A stretch of 64,000 nt of DNA, from assembly GCF_026210795.1 (NCBI RefSeq), contig NC_089432.1:5642001-5706000 (forward strand), given 5' to 3'. Position 1 is the first letter of the stretch. Each line of letters begins with the position of its first letter. Source of the stretch: Rhizophagus irregularis (Eukaryota; Glomeromycota; Glomeromycetes; Glomerales; Glomeraceae). Of this stretch, positions 1-12,488 are shown in pieces. Under the pieces are notes generated by a model. That model was not told the origin of the DNA, did not search any database, and saw nothing but the letters and a program-made list of their open reading frames with translations. A program made the position numbers and the translations under genes.

Positions 1-129
1 ATAAAATTGTATATTTTTATTGCAATTATATGTTTGTTTATTACAAAATATTAAAAATCTCTCTTTCTTTTTCAATTATTAGTTTTGATTTCAATTCTTT
101 TAAAAAAATTTTTTTTTGAAGTTTGACAT

Positions 130-1290
130 ATACTATATAAAGGAAATACAAATTTATATTTTGATGTCATATGCATCAAAATATCTACTACCAATCCTTA
201 ATCATATCCATACCAATAATATATGGGTGTAAGATTCTTTCATGATGAATAATATATATGCTAGTTCTATTGGTAATTCACATGTAATTTTTTTACATAC
301 AAATAAAATGTTATATAATGCATGATCTTTGGGTACTAAAGATAATTCACAATTATAATCCCATTCATCAATAACATATTGAAATTGAGATTTTTGTATT
401 ACTGTTAAAGCCTTTTTACTATAAAGATATCAGAATTTTTTATATTGAAAGTATTGAATAATATCACAAACTTTTGTATTTGTTAAAACAGCTGCTGATA
501 CTCTTTCTATACTTTTTATAGCCATCATTAACATAAAATGAAATTGTTCAGCTATATCAGTATGGTATACAGTTTCAAATTTTTTATAACAATCTGTATT
601 AGTTAAATTTGTAAAAAAAAAAATTTTAATAATTATAATTAAAAACAAAATTTATTAAATAATTGATTAAATATATTTACAATTTGATGAAACAGAATCT
701 AGTAAAAATTCTATATTTTCAAAAGTATGCAAAAAAAGTTGAATTGGTTTATAAATATCACAATTCATGTCATGGTATTTTTTAATTAAAAAAACTTAAT
801 TAAATTAATATATAAAAAATGTAAAAAATTATATTTAATCCATTTAAAATCTTACTTGAAATGAATAATAACAAATTCTACAATGCATTTTAAGAAACAC
901 TTGAAAATTCTTTTTCTTTGATAAAATGTCAGCAGATGTTTTAAAAATATTTAATAATTTATCAATCTCAAGGATAATTTGTTTAATAATTCAAATATTG
1001 AATAAATAAAATTTAAAATTAATATTTTTTTTAAAAAAAATTAATATCTTAAAAAAATTGTCAATGTTTTGATTATTTACTGGTTCATAATATTGAAAAA
1101 GATTTTCATGCAATACTAATCTCTTAGCAGCATTTGTTAAATATTAAGTATACAATCATATAATCTATTTTTCAAATTTGTATTTTTATTTGCAATAGCA
1201 CAAATTTCATTAATGTATCAGCTTTTTAAAAAATCCCTTTCAAATCTGCGCTTATTGATTCTCTCATAATTGCAATTTCCTAAAGTTCCA
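130..1290 (-). pseudogene. Decayed unidentified protein gene, possibly transposon-derived
   Basis: Several coherent minus-strand protein segments in shifting frames lie here. One (430-648) reads NLTNTDCYKKFETVYHTD and continues past a TGA into a segment with YVIDEWDYNCELSLVPKD (about 200-430). Another (665-785) reads KYHDMNCDIYKP, and upstream pieces around 1050-1290 include EIAIMRESISADLKG. The segments look like exons of one gene, separated by AT-rich introns and broken by stops and frameshifts. I do not recognise a named domain. The style resembles multicopy uncharacterised proteins of Rhizophagus, which is my impression only. The gene may continue left of the window. It is probably dead. 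Confidence 0.4.
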
Positions 1291-1346
1291 AATTAATAAT
1301 AAATATAATTCGCTTTGCAGGGTTTACCTAGCTGTGATATGATACA

Positions 1347-2585
1347 TAGAATTCTGAACAGATTATCCAAATTCAGGTAACCTGACAGGTTGACCTGAAT
1401 TTTCAGATCAGGTTTAGCAATTGCAATTCAGCATCAATTCAGGTTGTAACATCAGTATAACCTGAATGACCTGTTGACCTGAAACTATAATTTTATATAA
1501 GTGAGTTATGGTATTATAATTCACTTTTTATATTGATTTTATATAATAAAAGTGAATTGTGATATTGGAATTCACTTTTTTATATCGATTTTATATATAA
1601 AAAGTGAATTGCAATATCGGAATTCACTTTTTTATATCATTTTTATATATAAAAAGTGAATTGCAGTATCAGAATTCACTTTTTTATATCATTTTATATA
1701 TATAAAAAGTAAATTGCAGTATCAGAATTCACTTTTTTATATCATTTTATATATATAAAAAGTGAATTGCGGTATCAGAATTCACTTTTTTATACCCTAT
1801 AAAAAGTATTATACTTAAAATATACTTAAAATATATTTAAAATATACTTAATTTAAAAATTGCAAAATACTTATAATATATTTTTAATATATCTAAAATA
1901 TACTTAAAATTATCTTAAAATATATGTCTAATATATTTAATTTTTGCCCATATACTTAAAATATATTTAAAATATATTTAAATTAAAATTTAAGTATATT
2001 ATAAGATTATTATAAGTATATTTTTTACATACTTAAAATATACTTAAAATATATTATGAAATATATTATAAGAATATTTTAAGTATGTAAAAAATATATC
2101 TATAATATACTTAAATTTTAATTTAAATATAATTTAAGTATATTTTAAGTATTTGGACAAAAATTAAATATATTAGAAATATATTTTAAGATAATTTTAA
2201 ATACATTTTAAGTATATTATAAGTATTTCGCAATTTTTAAATTAAATATATTTTAAGTATATTTTAAATATATTTTAAAAAGTTTTTAATTATATTTTAA
2301 ATATAAATACTTTTTATAGGGATATCTTTTTTATATCATTTTTAAAAAGTGAATTGCGATATCGGAATTCACTTTTTTATATCGATTTTATATTTAAAAA
2401 GTTAGTTGCGGTATTGCGATTCACCTTTTTATACAATTTTAATATAAAAAACTAAATCGCAATATTTCAAAAAAATGTTTTGCACAATATAAATCCTGAA
2501 AATTTTCAGGTTTCAGTTCAGGTCAGATCAAACAGATAATCTGATATAACCTAACCTGACCTGATCTGATCCATTTAGAACTCTA
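1347..2585. mobile_element. hAT-type MITE, family 1 copy A (1239 bp, with nested MITE)
   Basis: The termini are imperfect inverted repeats (TAGAATTCTGAACAG at left, TTTAGAACTCTA at right). They are flanked by degenerate 8-bp direct repeats, ATGATACA (1339-1346) and ATGGTGCA (2586-2593), matching at 6 of 8. Just inside lie CAGGTCAGGT/ACCTGACCTG subterminal repeats. The interior holds about five tandem copies of a 60-bp palindromic unit built on GAATTCACTTTTT/AAAAAGTGAATTGC (about 1500-1790), which resumes at 2330-2450 after the nested insertion. There is no transposase. The 8-bp duplication and TAGAG ends are typical of hAT elements. Copies B (34246-34806) and C (57605-58376) share the ends. 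Confidence 0.8.
1795..2325. mobile_element. Nested palindromic MITE (Mutator-like?)
   Basis: CCCTATAAAAAGTATTATA at 1795 is mirrored by ATAAATACTTTTTATAGGG ending at 2321. The whole ~527-bp stretch is a near-perfect inverted repeat of TACTTAAAATATA-type words with a short spacer. The 10-mer CTTTTTTATA occurs at 1785-1794 and again at 2326-2335, so a 7-10 bp target duplication is likely, with exact ends ambiguous by a few bases. A long inverted repeat with a duplication near 9 bp fits Mutator-like elements, but the family is inferred. No ORF is present. Confidence 0.6.
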
Positions 2586-2646
2586 ATGGTGCAGTACGTA
2601 ATGCAATAAGAAGATCATCATAAAGAAATAAGCAAATAAGAAAAAT

Positions 2647-3012
2647 TTAAACTGAACCAAATGTAATTTGATAATCAGGATCACCATCAGTATAAAAACA
2701 AAAAATAAGTGGAATAAAAGTATAATGCAATTGAATTGTATTAAAAAATTCAGTTGAATATCTAATTACATTACTAGGTTGAAAAATAGTGTCTTTATAT
2801 AAAACAAATACATTTTCATAATAGAAAAAATCTTCAATGGTTGTTAGAATATTAATAAAAAAAATAATTGAAGGGATAAGAGATAGTTTTGTAAAGTCAT
2901 AATGGTCACTTGCCGCTAATGTTGAATTTACACCAATTAGACTCTTCTTATTACGAACACCAATAGAAGAAAAATCAATTCTCTTTATAATCACACATTT
3001 GGGACAGTCCAT
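2647..3012 (-). pseudogene. Transposon protein remnant (FCFYTDGDPDY motif)
   Basis: The 121-codon open frame reads KCVIIKRIDFSSIGVRNKK near the start and ends with PLIFCFYTDGDPDYQITFGSV. The pattern 'YTDG-GPD-ITYGSV' recurs, as I recall, in multicopy transposon-related proteins of Rhizophagus and could hold an acidic catalytic residue of a DDE fold, but this is unverified. The LINE's target-site duplication (3017-3031) lies five bases upstream of the first ATG, so the LINE landed at or just before the 5' end. I found no continuation beyond 12645. It is most likely a truncated remnant. Confidence 0.4.
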
Positions 3013-4495
3013 ATTTGGTGATTATATTTATGAGCAAACAGTCTTATGACTTTATCTTTTATTATAATTTTTAAACGAAAAGTACAAAACTTAAATCGAA
3101 TAATATTACAAACGAAATATAGAAAAGTAAATATAAAAAATAAAAAGAACTAGCTTCACGATTCATACAAGTAAAGAAATCTAAACAAAATAAAATTGGA
3201 AGAAATAAAAACTAAACTATTACAGAATGACCTCAACGGCAATTCGAAGGCGAAAAGTGAAATAACTATCCAGTAATATGCCCTAAGATCTAATCCGTTA
3301 CCAAAAAGAAATTCTAAGTAGAGGCTGAACTGTTAAGCGGCGCCAAAAATCCAAGTGCGAGATCCAAGATCCACCACAGATTATAGAAGAGGAGACCCAA
3401 GAAATCCAAGAATCCAAGGAAACTGTCGCCAAGGAAGGTGTCGAAAATTCAGGAGAAATTGGTGAGGGAGGGTGAGGAATAGGAGAAGGTCTAATAGCGG
3501 ACGATTTCATTTTATTAGTAATGCTTTGAGCTGATTCCCAATGATGAAAGAAAACAGAACAGCACAACCAGATTTGAACATAAAGATCAAAGTGAAAGTC
3601 ATGTAAAGGTGTATCTAAAATAAACCATATAACGGATGATGAAAAGTAAGTTTCAAAAAATCCTGTAAGGGATATCGGTATGAGACCACGTGAGTTTCAA
3701 GCAGAAAAGTGAAGGAGGGTCATATTCCCAACAATCAAGAGCCGTAAATTCTGCAACAAAAGAGTCCAGTAAAGGTTTCAAAGGAGTCGCGAAAAGAAAT
3801 TTCTCAAGATAAACAGTTCTAAGGTCCAGCAGAAGTGTTTTGAAGGTATTAAAAGGACTAAATTCAAGTAAAATATAAGGACAAGTCCATAAGTGGTTTA
3901 AAGTCTCAAGAGAGGAGTTGCATTGAGAACAGGGCCAACTCGGATCATAGATATGAGGCTTTCGTTTTTGAAGAGTTGTGAGTGTCGGAAGCATATCCAA
4001 TAAAATCTTGATACGGAAAGCACAAAATTCAGAGCGGCCATTTTGATGGGAAAATTGTAATTGTTTATTATTAAAACAAAATTTGGTACAAGCCCAATTA
4101 ATATCTGAAATAGAGGAATTAAGATTGAATCTTGGTAATAAAGCAAAAGTCAAAAGATTCTTGGCGTCAAAAATTTCTCCAATGAATTTCCGGATATTCA
4201 TATCCACAGGTAAAGAATTAAATTGTAAAATGCAAGGAGCCAAAAGTGCAGGCGACTGAAAGGAAAGACGCGAGTCCATATGAGCAGTTTTCGCTAAATC
4301 ATCAACGTGATTATTCAGAGAATCGTCAGCGTAAGCAGGAACCTTGATTAAAGTAACTTCCAGTTTCTTTTGTGAAATAATAGCTCGTGCCAAAGACCAT
4401 AAAAAGTGATTGGATTCTTTATGCATTCTAGGAATGAAGGGAGCATCCACATACGTAGACCATAAGGAGATTAATTGAGCACAGTCAGTAGCAAC

Positions 4496-4739
4496 TAAGG
4501 TTGCTTGCCGAAACCTAGGGGTTTAGGCAAGATGGCGTTTCGCTGAAACGCAAAATTCTGCCAAAACTATATTAAAGTTATATTAAAAAACTGGCAAAAC
4601 TTTGGAGAAAGGCGAAACTGCCAAAACTTATTATAAATGCCGAAACTGCCGAAACTCTGCTGAAACTATAATAAATCTATAGTAAAATTTTAACGAAACT
4701 AATCGTAGGATTTTGAAGAGGTTTAGACAAGCAACCTTA
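4496..4739. mobile_element. hAT-type MITE, family 2 copy A (244 bp)
   Basis: The termini are inverted (TAAGGTTGCTTG at left, CAAGCAACCTTA at right) and flanked by GTAGCAAC (4488-4495) and GTAGCGAC (4740-4747), an 8-bp duplication with one mismatch. It sits inside the LINE's RNase H coding region: the segment ending SKITVAT lies on one side, and the DCAQLISLWSTYVDAP segment resumes on the other. No ORF. The interior is rich in CCGAAACTGCC-type words. Confidence 0.85.
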
Positions 4740-5893
4740 GTAGCGACAGTAATCTTGGAATTCCAAGGGAGGGAGTCCAATCCATGCAATAAAGCAAAAA
4801 TTTCAGAATGCAGTGTAGAAGGAAAAAGAGAAGGAATGGTATTATAATGAGATTCAAGAATAAATCCATCAGAATCGATAGCAGTCCATGCATAAGCCAT
4901 TGAAGGTATCGAATGACTAAAAAGAGGAAGAAAGAGCCATCGATATAGAGTGTAGACACCGAAGAAGGAAGTTAAATATCAGAAATCCTAGAGAGTTGAT
5001 CGTTCATAAGAAGTAATCGAACCGGAGCAAAAAGATGAAATAATAATAGAGATTTGGGAGGCGGAAAGTAAGACCGAACGAGTGTCCGCATGTATATAAG
5101 TACGAGGCTTCGTAGGGTAACGGATAAGATTTGATAAAGGCACATAAGAGAAACACTTTTCAGAGGGACATCGTTTAAGCAATGTCTTGGAAGTAGAGGA
5201 TCGCGGAATAGCAGAGACACAACCTTGGCATGCAGTGAATTCAGATAATAAGTCATCAACAGATGACGCAATCCAATGTGAAATAAGAGCTTCATTTCGT
5301 GGAGCAGGATAAGTAATGATCACACGGCCAATAAGGAAAGAGTTAGTAATGCGATTAAAAGAAATAGCCCATTGTGGATTAAACAAATAATTTCGACTTA
5401 TATCTATAGGAGAGATAGAAGCTACAGTATAGGAATTAGGTATTCTAAATTGCAGTAAAACAAAAAAAGAAGGAGAATTAGAAATAACAACAAAATTAAA
5501 TAAATAAGTAAACCAAGCAGGCACAGATCCTTTGTTTGAAACTTGTTTAAGAAAGCGTAAATCTTTCCATGAAAGAAGCCGAGAGCCACATGGAGTAACC
5601 AATTGGACAAGAAAACGAGTACAAAATTTTTTCCGAACATTTTTCATGGAAGTAAATAAATCTTTTGGTAAAATAGACCAGAGTGGAATCGCCGGATGTA
5701 GATCCTTTCTCGGAGGTCGGAACAATAAAGACCATGTGATATTCAATCGAGAAGAGAATAATAAAGAATTGAACAAAGAATGGAAAATGTATGGGACCAT
5801 GGTTCCAAGTCAATAGTAGAAGGACAGGCGTCACAGTCCAAAAATCCTTGGAGATAAGTAATCATATAGTTGGCAAAAAGCTTATATGAAGGG

Positions 5894-6136
5894 TAAGGTT
5901 GCTTGCCGAAACCTAGGGTTTAGGCAAGATGGCGTTTTGCCGAAAAGCAAAATTCTGCCAAAACTATATTAAAGTTATATTAAAAAACTGGCGAAACTTT
6001 GGAGAAACGCGAAACTGCCGAAACTTATTATAAATGCCGAAACTGCTGAAACTCTGCCAAAACTATAATAAATCTATAGTAAAATTTTGACGAAACTAAT
6101 CGTAAGATTTTGAAGAGGTTTAGACAAGCAACCTTA
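5894..6136. mobile_element. hAT-type MITE, family 2 copy B (243 bp)
   Basis: Nearly identical to the copy at 4496-4739 and in the same orientation. It is flanked by a perfect 8-bp duplication ATGAAGGG (5886-5893 and 6137-6144). It lies in LINE ORF2 between the reverse transcriptase and the RNase H. The perfect duplication and high similarity to copy A suggest both insertions are fairly recent relative to the LINE. Confidence 0.9.
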
Positions 6137-9100
6137 ATGAAGGGTGAGAAAAAATTCTTTGCCATGAAGCCACATGAGATGATAGAAATCGACCAAATGC
6201 TTGTTAGATAGAAAACGGCAACAATGTGAAAAGCGCAGAAAGAGGAGTGACTGAGGCTAAACCAGCCTTCTGACGAATAAGAGAAAGCATTGGAGAAACC
6301 ATGCGATTAATGGTAGATTCAGCAAATAATATGGTTTGTAAGCGAAATTCTAGCCTTGGAAGTAAGACAACGTTATAAAGATAGGCCACATGTTGTGCCA
6401 AAAGTTTTTTAGGACTGAGTAGAGCAGCCATGTCTTTGATTATGAAAGTACATTGATCATGAACAAAGCGAGAAGAAGCCGAAAAATAAAACCAGACACC
6501 TAAAAAACGGAAAGACTTGGATAAAGCTAACGCCTTTAAAGTAAGGGAACAAATTGGGATTAAGGAAGATGGAAAAAGATCAAACACTATAGTTTGAGAA
6601 AATTGTTCAGAAGAAAGAAGGATATATTTTGCTGAATTTGCTTGAGTATTATTTAAAGTGTAGAATTCAGCAGTAATGGAAAGGCGATCTTCAATTTCTC
6701 GTTTAGATGAAGCAATCAAAGTAGAATCATCCATAAACGTAATATGTGAAACAGGAAAATTATGTTGTTCATATTCAATCAGAGAACAATCCAATAATGC
6801 AGAGGATTTCAAAATAAAAGGATCACAAGCTTCTCGATTAAGTGTTGTGAGTAAAGGATCTAAATAAATCACCCATAATAACAGGGAAATCATAATTTCA
6901 CCCTGGTCAATACCAATCCTAACTCTATATCCAGGAGTATCACCATAATGGGTAATAATTTTATTATTGCGTCTTGTAAAAAGATTAATGATAAATTTGA
7001 TCAACAAAGGTGGGATATGCAAACGCATTAAAGCCAATTTAAGCATATTTAGATCTATCGAATCAAAGGCTTTTGAAATATCTTGGGAAACAATCCATAA
7101 CTCTTGGTCATCAGTTTTATGAAAGCAGCGTTGATGAATAATAGCATCAAGCATTTTAATAGGAATGTCAGTAGAACCGCCAGGTAATCCAGCAAAATTA
7201 CCACCTTGCAATACTTGGTTATCAGCTAGGATTTTTGAAAGACGAGTTGTAACGATCTTAACCACGCATTTTCGTACAGTTTCTAATAAAGTAATAGATC
7301 ATGTATTCTTTAATTAGGCGTCAAATTCATGAGGCTTCGGAATGGGATAAACAAGCGCTTCACGCCATTCAGCAGGAATATCTCCATGAATAAGGCAGGC
7401 ATTGGCTAATACAAGGGACAAATTGAAAGCTTCTCCAGTTAAATGTTTGAGCATCTCATAAGAGATCTTAGAAGGACCAGAGGCTTTGTTATTAGGCATA
7501 AACTGGATAATGTTCTTCCATTTTTCATCCAGAATAGGAGACATGACCGAATTATATAAAGACGAGTCAATATCAAAAATAGGAGTATATGCTCTTTACC
7601 AACGTGAAGGAAATTCATCGATAGAAGAATACTGGACCAAAGGAGGAGTAACAACCGATTGAAAATGTTTGATGGCAGCTTGTTTGATATTTGAAGGCTC
7701 AGTAAGCAATGTAGGTTTGGAGTCAATTACAACCAAGACTCTATCAAGAATGATAGAGCGATGTTTCACTGACAGAGCTGAAGAAATAAAAGAACCCAGC
7801 GACATAGAGAAATGTTCATCTCTAAGAGCAGTATAATATTCAATGGAATCCACACGATGTTGATGAAATTGCGTGAAAAGAAAGGCGGAGACCAAAGCTT
7901 TTTGTGAACGCAAAAATTTGACAAAAGCAGGAAGTGGTGTTGTACTATAATCAGGTATAGTATAATCTGTTAAAAGAGATTTCAAAAGAATCAATTGTAT
8001 AGGCAAAGAATTAATCATTTGCAAAATTTGAGCGGGACGACTAATCCTAGATGTGGTCAATTTAAACAATAATCTATCCAAGAATTTGTTGATAGCAATA
8101 AGCATTGTAAGTTCGGGAGGATATTTATGGTGATGAGTATTGGATACATGTTGAAATGGTAAAGATTCAATGGCACCACCAAGAATAGAACGTTTAAGAG
8201 CGTGCCAAAGTTTGTCCAATGAAAGAGCTGAAAGTGAAAATATGGAAGGATGGTGTGTGGCCAAATACAACTCAAGACGTGAGTTTACTTCATCAGAAAA
8301 TATGTCCCAAGTATCTTCTTTTATATTCTTATACAGAAAAATGGTGCGCTTTTCACTTTTCTGCTTTAATCTAGCTTTGGCTAAAGTAGCGAAATAAGAA
8401 CTAAAGTCGAAGGTCGTAAAAAGAACACAGTGATCAGTAAATTGATTATCATTCAACTTGGGATAAGATTCAACATGAGAGAAAAGACCGGGAGCAGGAA
8501 ATCCAGGGGATGACCAAATATAATCAAGTCTTGAAGAACCATTCTGATGATAAAAAGTAGAACTAAGATCTGAAATTGAAGAAATATAGGATTGATGATC
8601 CGTAAAATATTGAGAAGAAAGCGATCGTAAAATTTTCAAATGGTGTTGTGAAAGATGTGAATGTGAAAGTTCATCTGCGTTAAAGTCACCAAGGATAATT
8701 ACATGATAATTATTAGAACGGGCTTTATCAAGCCATAAGTTGAGTTGTGCAAAAATAGCATCACATTCTTTATAATGAATAGAATGGTAAGGAGGAATAT
8801 AGATAGAAATGATGGAAATTTTTGTTTGATGGAAAAAAAGATCTAATTTTAAAAGACGACCTTTCCAAGGATCAATCTTCTGGACATGTTTATGTAAAGA
8901 ATAGCGAAGTAAAAGGCCAACACCATTATGTGGTCGTGAATTAGAAGGGGAAGGAGCCCAATAGGACTTAAAATTATATTGGAAATGTTCATTTTGATAA
9001 ATAAATTTAGCACTAGAAGAAGTAAGATGAGTATCATTTAAAGATAAAACGCCAAAAGAAGAATGGAGAAAATAGTTTAACAAATGCAACTGTCGAACAG

Positions 9101-9249
9101 GAGAGCACAAACCATTAACATTGATTTGTCCAAAATTAATAAGAGGGGAAGAAGAAAAAGAAGAATTATTACTACTATTAATATTATGTATCGCTATCGC
9201 ACTATTAGAGGGGTGAAATCCCTGTGATGCACCCAATATAAATTGGTGT

Positions 9250-12200
9250 TCAATCATTGGAAGGGGAGGGTTTTGAGGGAAAGAAGAAGTCCAATTTTTC
9301 CATAATCGAACCAAGTTGGACAGAAAGATTCTTTTGTACATTAGTGACACTAGAAATTTCCAATTGCAGACGGGAAGCAGTAGTGTCGGAAGTAATGATA
9401 GTAGGGCGGGAGTTAGGTAATGGGACATGTCTGCGTGATAAGACGGAGTTAGAATCTAGAGCTGAGAAGGAGGCATCAGGAGAAGTGTCTATAAGAGAAG
9501 GAAAAGTATGGGGAGGAAGATTGAATTCAGAATTCGTGTCTTGAGTTGGGGCATCATCCCATCCATTATCATAAGAATGATTTTGATTTTCATGATTATC
9601 ATGAGGCGGATACAAATCAGAGTCACCAGGATTGTCATAATTCATCATTGATTCAAGCTCAGATAGCCTATACTCATGGGCCGTGATAGTATCATTCATC
9701 CAAGAGACAGTTTCCTCTAGAGTATTGAAGGTGTTAGCAATCTTTTCGATCTGCGCCTTTAACTTATCAATAATGTGTTGAGAAAGCGTACAATTAGGGT
9801 TGTTACTCGGAGTAGTAGATGTAGAACTATTAGGATGAAGAGTGTGCGAAGATTAGGTAGAACTAGAAGAATTTGCATTATTTCTAGAATTGGTATTATT
9901 GTTACTGGACTGATTGTTACGGTTAAGAACATTGGGACAGGAAGTATTAATATTATTATTGTTATTGTTGGATCTGGATGAGGACGAATTATTACGGGAT
10001 CTAGAGGTGGATCTCGATCTTGAGCGGGAAGTGGATTTATCACGTGATTGGCGTGAATCCTGATGACACGTCAAGGACCAGCATTAAAGCGTGAATAGAG
10101 TTTGTTAAGGCGATCATCTACTTTGCGTGTGGGACAAGGGTTACATACAGAAGGGGAGCAGCCCGAACGTCCGCAAACATGACATAAAGTGTGAGCTTCA
10201 TTAGGAGGATGCCAAGTTAAACCTTTGCCACAGAAAGCCATGAATAATTCTTTCGCGGCCTCAAGGGTATCAAACGAGGAGAAGTTTAAATATACATAAG
10301 GTTTGGGCTTGTAAGAATTAATAGAAAGGGGAACATTAAGAGCTTTAGCGTTAACTTGAGTAGCAATTTCTAAAAGGTCAGCTTCTTTGATATTTTTTGG
10401 GATACAGGCAAGGATGGCGACATGTTCTCTTCAGCTATCACGTTGGAATTTCGAGAAAGATGCTGGACAGACACGTAAGGAATTACTTAGGCAAATGATC
10501 GCCCAGATGTCGTTGAATTGAGTAATTGCATCCGCAAAGGAAAATTGGATATGACCATTATAATAATGTTTCTTGGGGTGAGTTTGCACTTAATCACAGT
10601 GCCATATCGGGAAAATGCCTGGCGGACTTGCGTCTCGTTTAGAAAAAGTGGGATGTCGGTGACAAACAAAGACTTCGCTTCGTCATTGAGTTTGGCATCT
10701 GCAGGGAATAATAAGTGAAGACTAAATTGAGAAGATCTGCACATGGAAAGCTGAGTGGAAGCTGACACAATCGGTAAAATTATGCTGATCATTGAAGAAG
10801 ACAAAGATCTTTTTGTTATCGCCTGATCCATCGCAGCATGCGCGGGTGCCATAGAAGGAATATCGGGAGAGTGAACAATCCACTTCGTCACACATAGAGC
10901 GATTGGTAGTAAATTTAGCTTTGAATGCATCAGGCGCATCACGTAGATAGGCCGCAGCATAATAATGAGATGGTGCAGACTTGATAGCGGCAGCATTACC
11001 ATCGGGGGATAGCTAACGTTCTGGGATATCGAAGACAACAGATTTACCCTTATCATTAGAGGAAGGATTTGTAGAAACGGTGTAAACTGTCGAATATCAA
11101 GCACGAAAAGATGATAAAATTCAACCACCAAATGTAATTGCCAAATATCAAGAACGAACAAATTAATTATGAATTGGCATAGATGGATAAATAATTAGCC
11201 GAAAAGGATAAACATTTAGAAAGAGTAATGATCTACATGATGTAATGTTTGTTGAATGATTAACAAAGAACCAATAGGATAATTAGAGTCGATCAATTGC
11301 AGCTTAGCAATCTTTAACAATAAGAGCAATTAGAAAGAATAATTATAAGCCACAAAAGATAGATTATAAGCAAAACATATAAAGCGAATTGAAAGAACAT
11401 ATAAAATAAAGTCAGAAAGATTAAAGAACGTAAAATAATATAAAAGATAATATAAAAAGATAATACAAAGATAATATAAAAGATAATATAAAAAGATAAT
11501 ACAAAGATATTATAAAAGATAATATATATAAAAGATAGCATATTAAAAGATAGCGTATTTAAAATATAGATAGTATATTAGAAAGATAGTTCAAAGATAA
11601 TATGTAAAAAGAACATAAAAGATAGTATATAGATAGAATAGAAAGTAGCATAAAAATTGTATAAATAGAGAGCGGAATTCAAAGTAATTCCATAGTTCTT
11701 ATCCACAGAACTCAATAAAAATATAAGTTTCATTTAATTATTTGTTAGTAAAGTTTAATGTTAATTAAAGGTAATAGGTTCGCCCTAAACTTTAATTAAT
11801 GTTCGCTTAATTAATTTTAATTAAAACAAATGAAAATTTTAAGATGAATTAAATATATGTTTTTGAAAAGTAATAATTCGTAGCGAGAGCTATCGAAGTT
11901 TGAAATTAAAGGTAAAAGTGGATATAATTTGGGAAAAATTTAGAGAAGTTAATTTTATTTTATATTGTTCAACGTTTTATATTACTAACGCTATTTATGT
12001 CGTGAACCAAGAATGTTGTTGTATATTGTTCGTTGATCATGTTGTTGTTAATTATGTTGTTAATTATTTGCTTGTTCGTTCAATTGTTCGTTCGTTCGTT
12101 TATTCGTTCGTTCGACCATGAGAATGCCCGTTCGATGTGGCAACTCTGTAAATTGATGACAGAGGGAATTGGGGGATCTCAACGGGAAGGGGTGTGCATA

Positions 12201-12488
12201 TATAGAAGATTCTAAAGATGTGTTAGTAGGAGGAGGTTGAGTAATAACTGGAACTCTATTGACAGGAAGGCCAGAAGGAACGGTGGAAGTGAGGTTGGGA
12301 GCAGGAGCAGAGGGCGAAGTTATATCAACATTCATAGCGTCATCAGAGACAATACGCGAACGTTTATTAGGCACGCCAGCGGTGTTAGTAGGAGACAAGG
12401 GTCAGTCTCCAGATGGAGCAGAAGTGTCAGAACGCAGTGGCGGCAAAATATCCGGGTTAATAACAGAAGGAGCTGGAGGTGTAGTCAT
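9250..12488 (-). pseudogene. LINE ORF1: RRM and zinc-knuckle gag-like protein (broken)
   Basis: A proline-rich start (MTTPPAPSVINPDILPPL, ATG at 12488) runs to about 12120 with one TGA. After an AT-rich interruption the frame resumes near 11000 (SAPSHYYAAAYLRDAPDAF). An RRM-like stretch follows (EAKSLFVTDIPLFLNETQV, then FSRYGTVIKCKL, about 10700-10560), then a knuckle CHVCGRSGCSPSVCNPC (about 10190-10135). A Ser/Asn/Arg-rich linker and a helical C-terminus (KLKAQIEKIANTFNTLEE) end at the stop at 9250. At least three frameshifts are needed to read through. ORF1 proteins of LINEs bind the element RNA; that role is from the family. Confidence 0.65.
11165..12115. repeat. AT-rich low-complexity interruption of LINE ORF1
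   Basis: This stretch holds tandem AAAGATAATATAAAAAGATAATAC words (about 11400-11560) and ends in a CGTTCGTTCGTTTATT microsatellite (about 12074-12115). The adjacent ORF1 frame reads the microsatellite as ERTNKRTNEQ repeats. I found no clear inverted ends or target duplication, so this may be an expansion rather than an insertion. No gene is visible. Confidence 0.45.

Larger units (their letters stand above)
3298..9257 (-). pseudogene. LINE ORF2: endonuclease, reverse transcriptase, RNase H (broken)
   Basis: ORF2 starts at the ATG at 9257, overlapping the ORF1 stop by 8 nt. The endonuclease domain (about 9100-8390) shows IILGDFNADE, SRLDYIWSSP and FTDHCVLF, the expected metal and nucleophile motifs of APE-type LINE endonucleases. 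The reverse transcriptase (about 7540-6560) shows VSQDISKAFDSID, GIDQGEIM and ITFMDDSTLIAS, so the YADD-like box reads FMDD. RNase H (about 4960-4290) shows LYIDGS, LHSEIFALLHGL and HVDDLAK, then a knuckle CSQCNSSLETLNHLWTC near 3920-3860. Stops occur after FPSRW (7596) and FDA (7314), with frameshifts between 6200 and 4960. MITEs separate the RT tail and split RNase H. The C-terminus ends near 3298. Confidence 0.8.
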
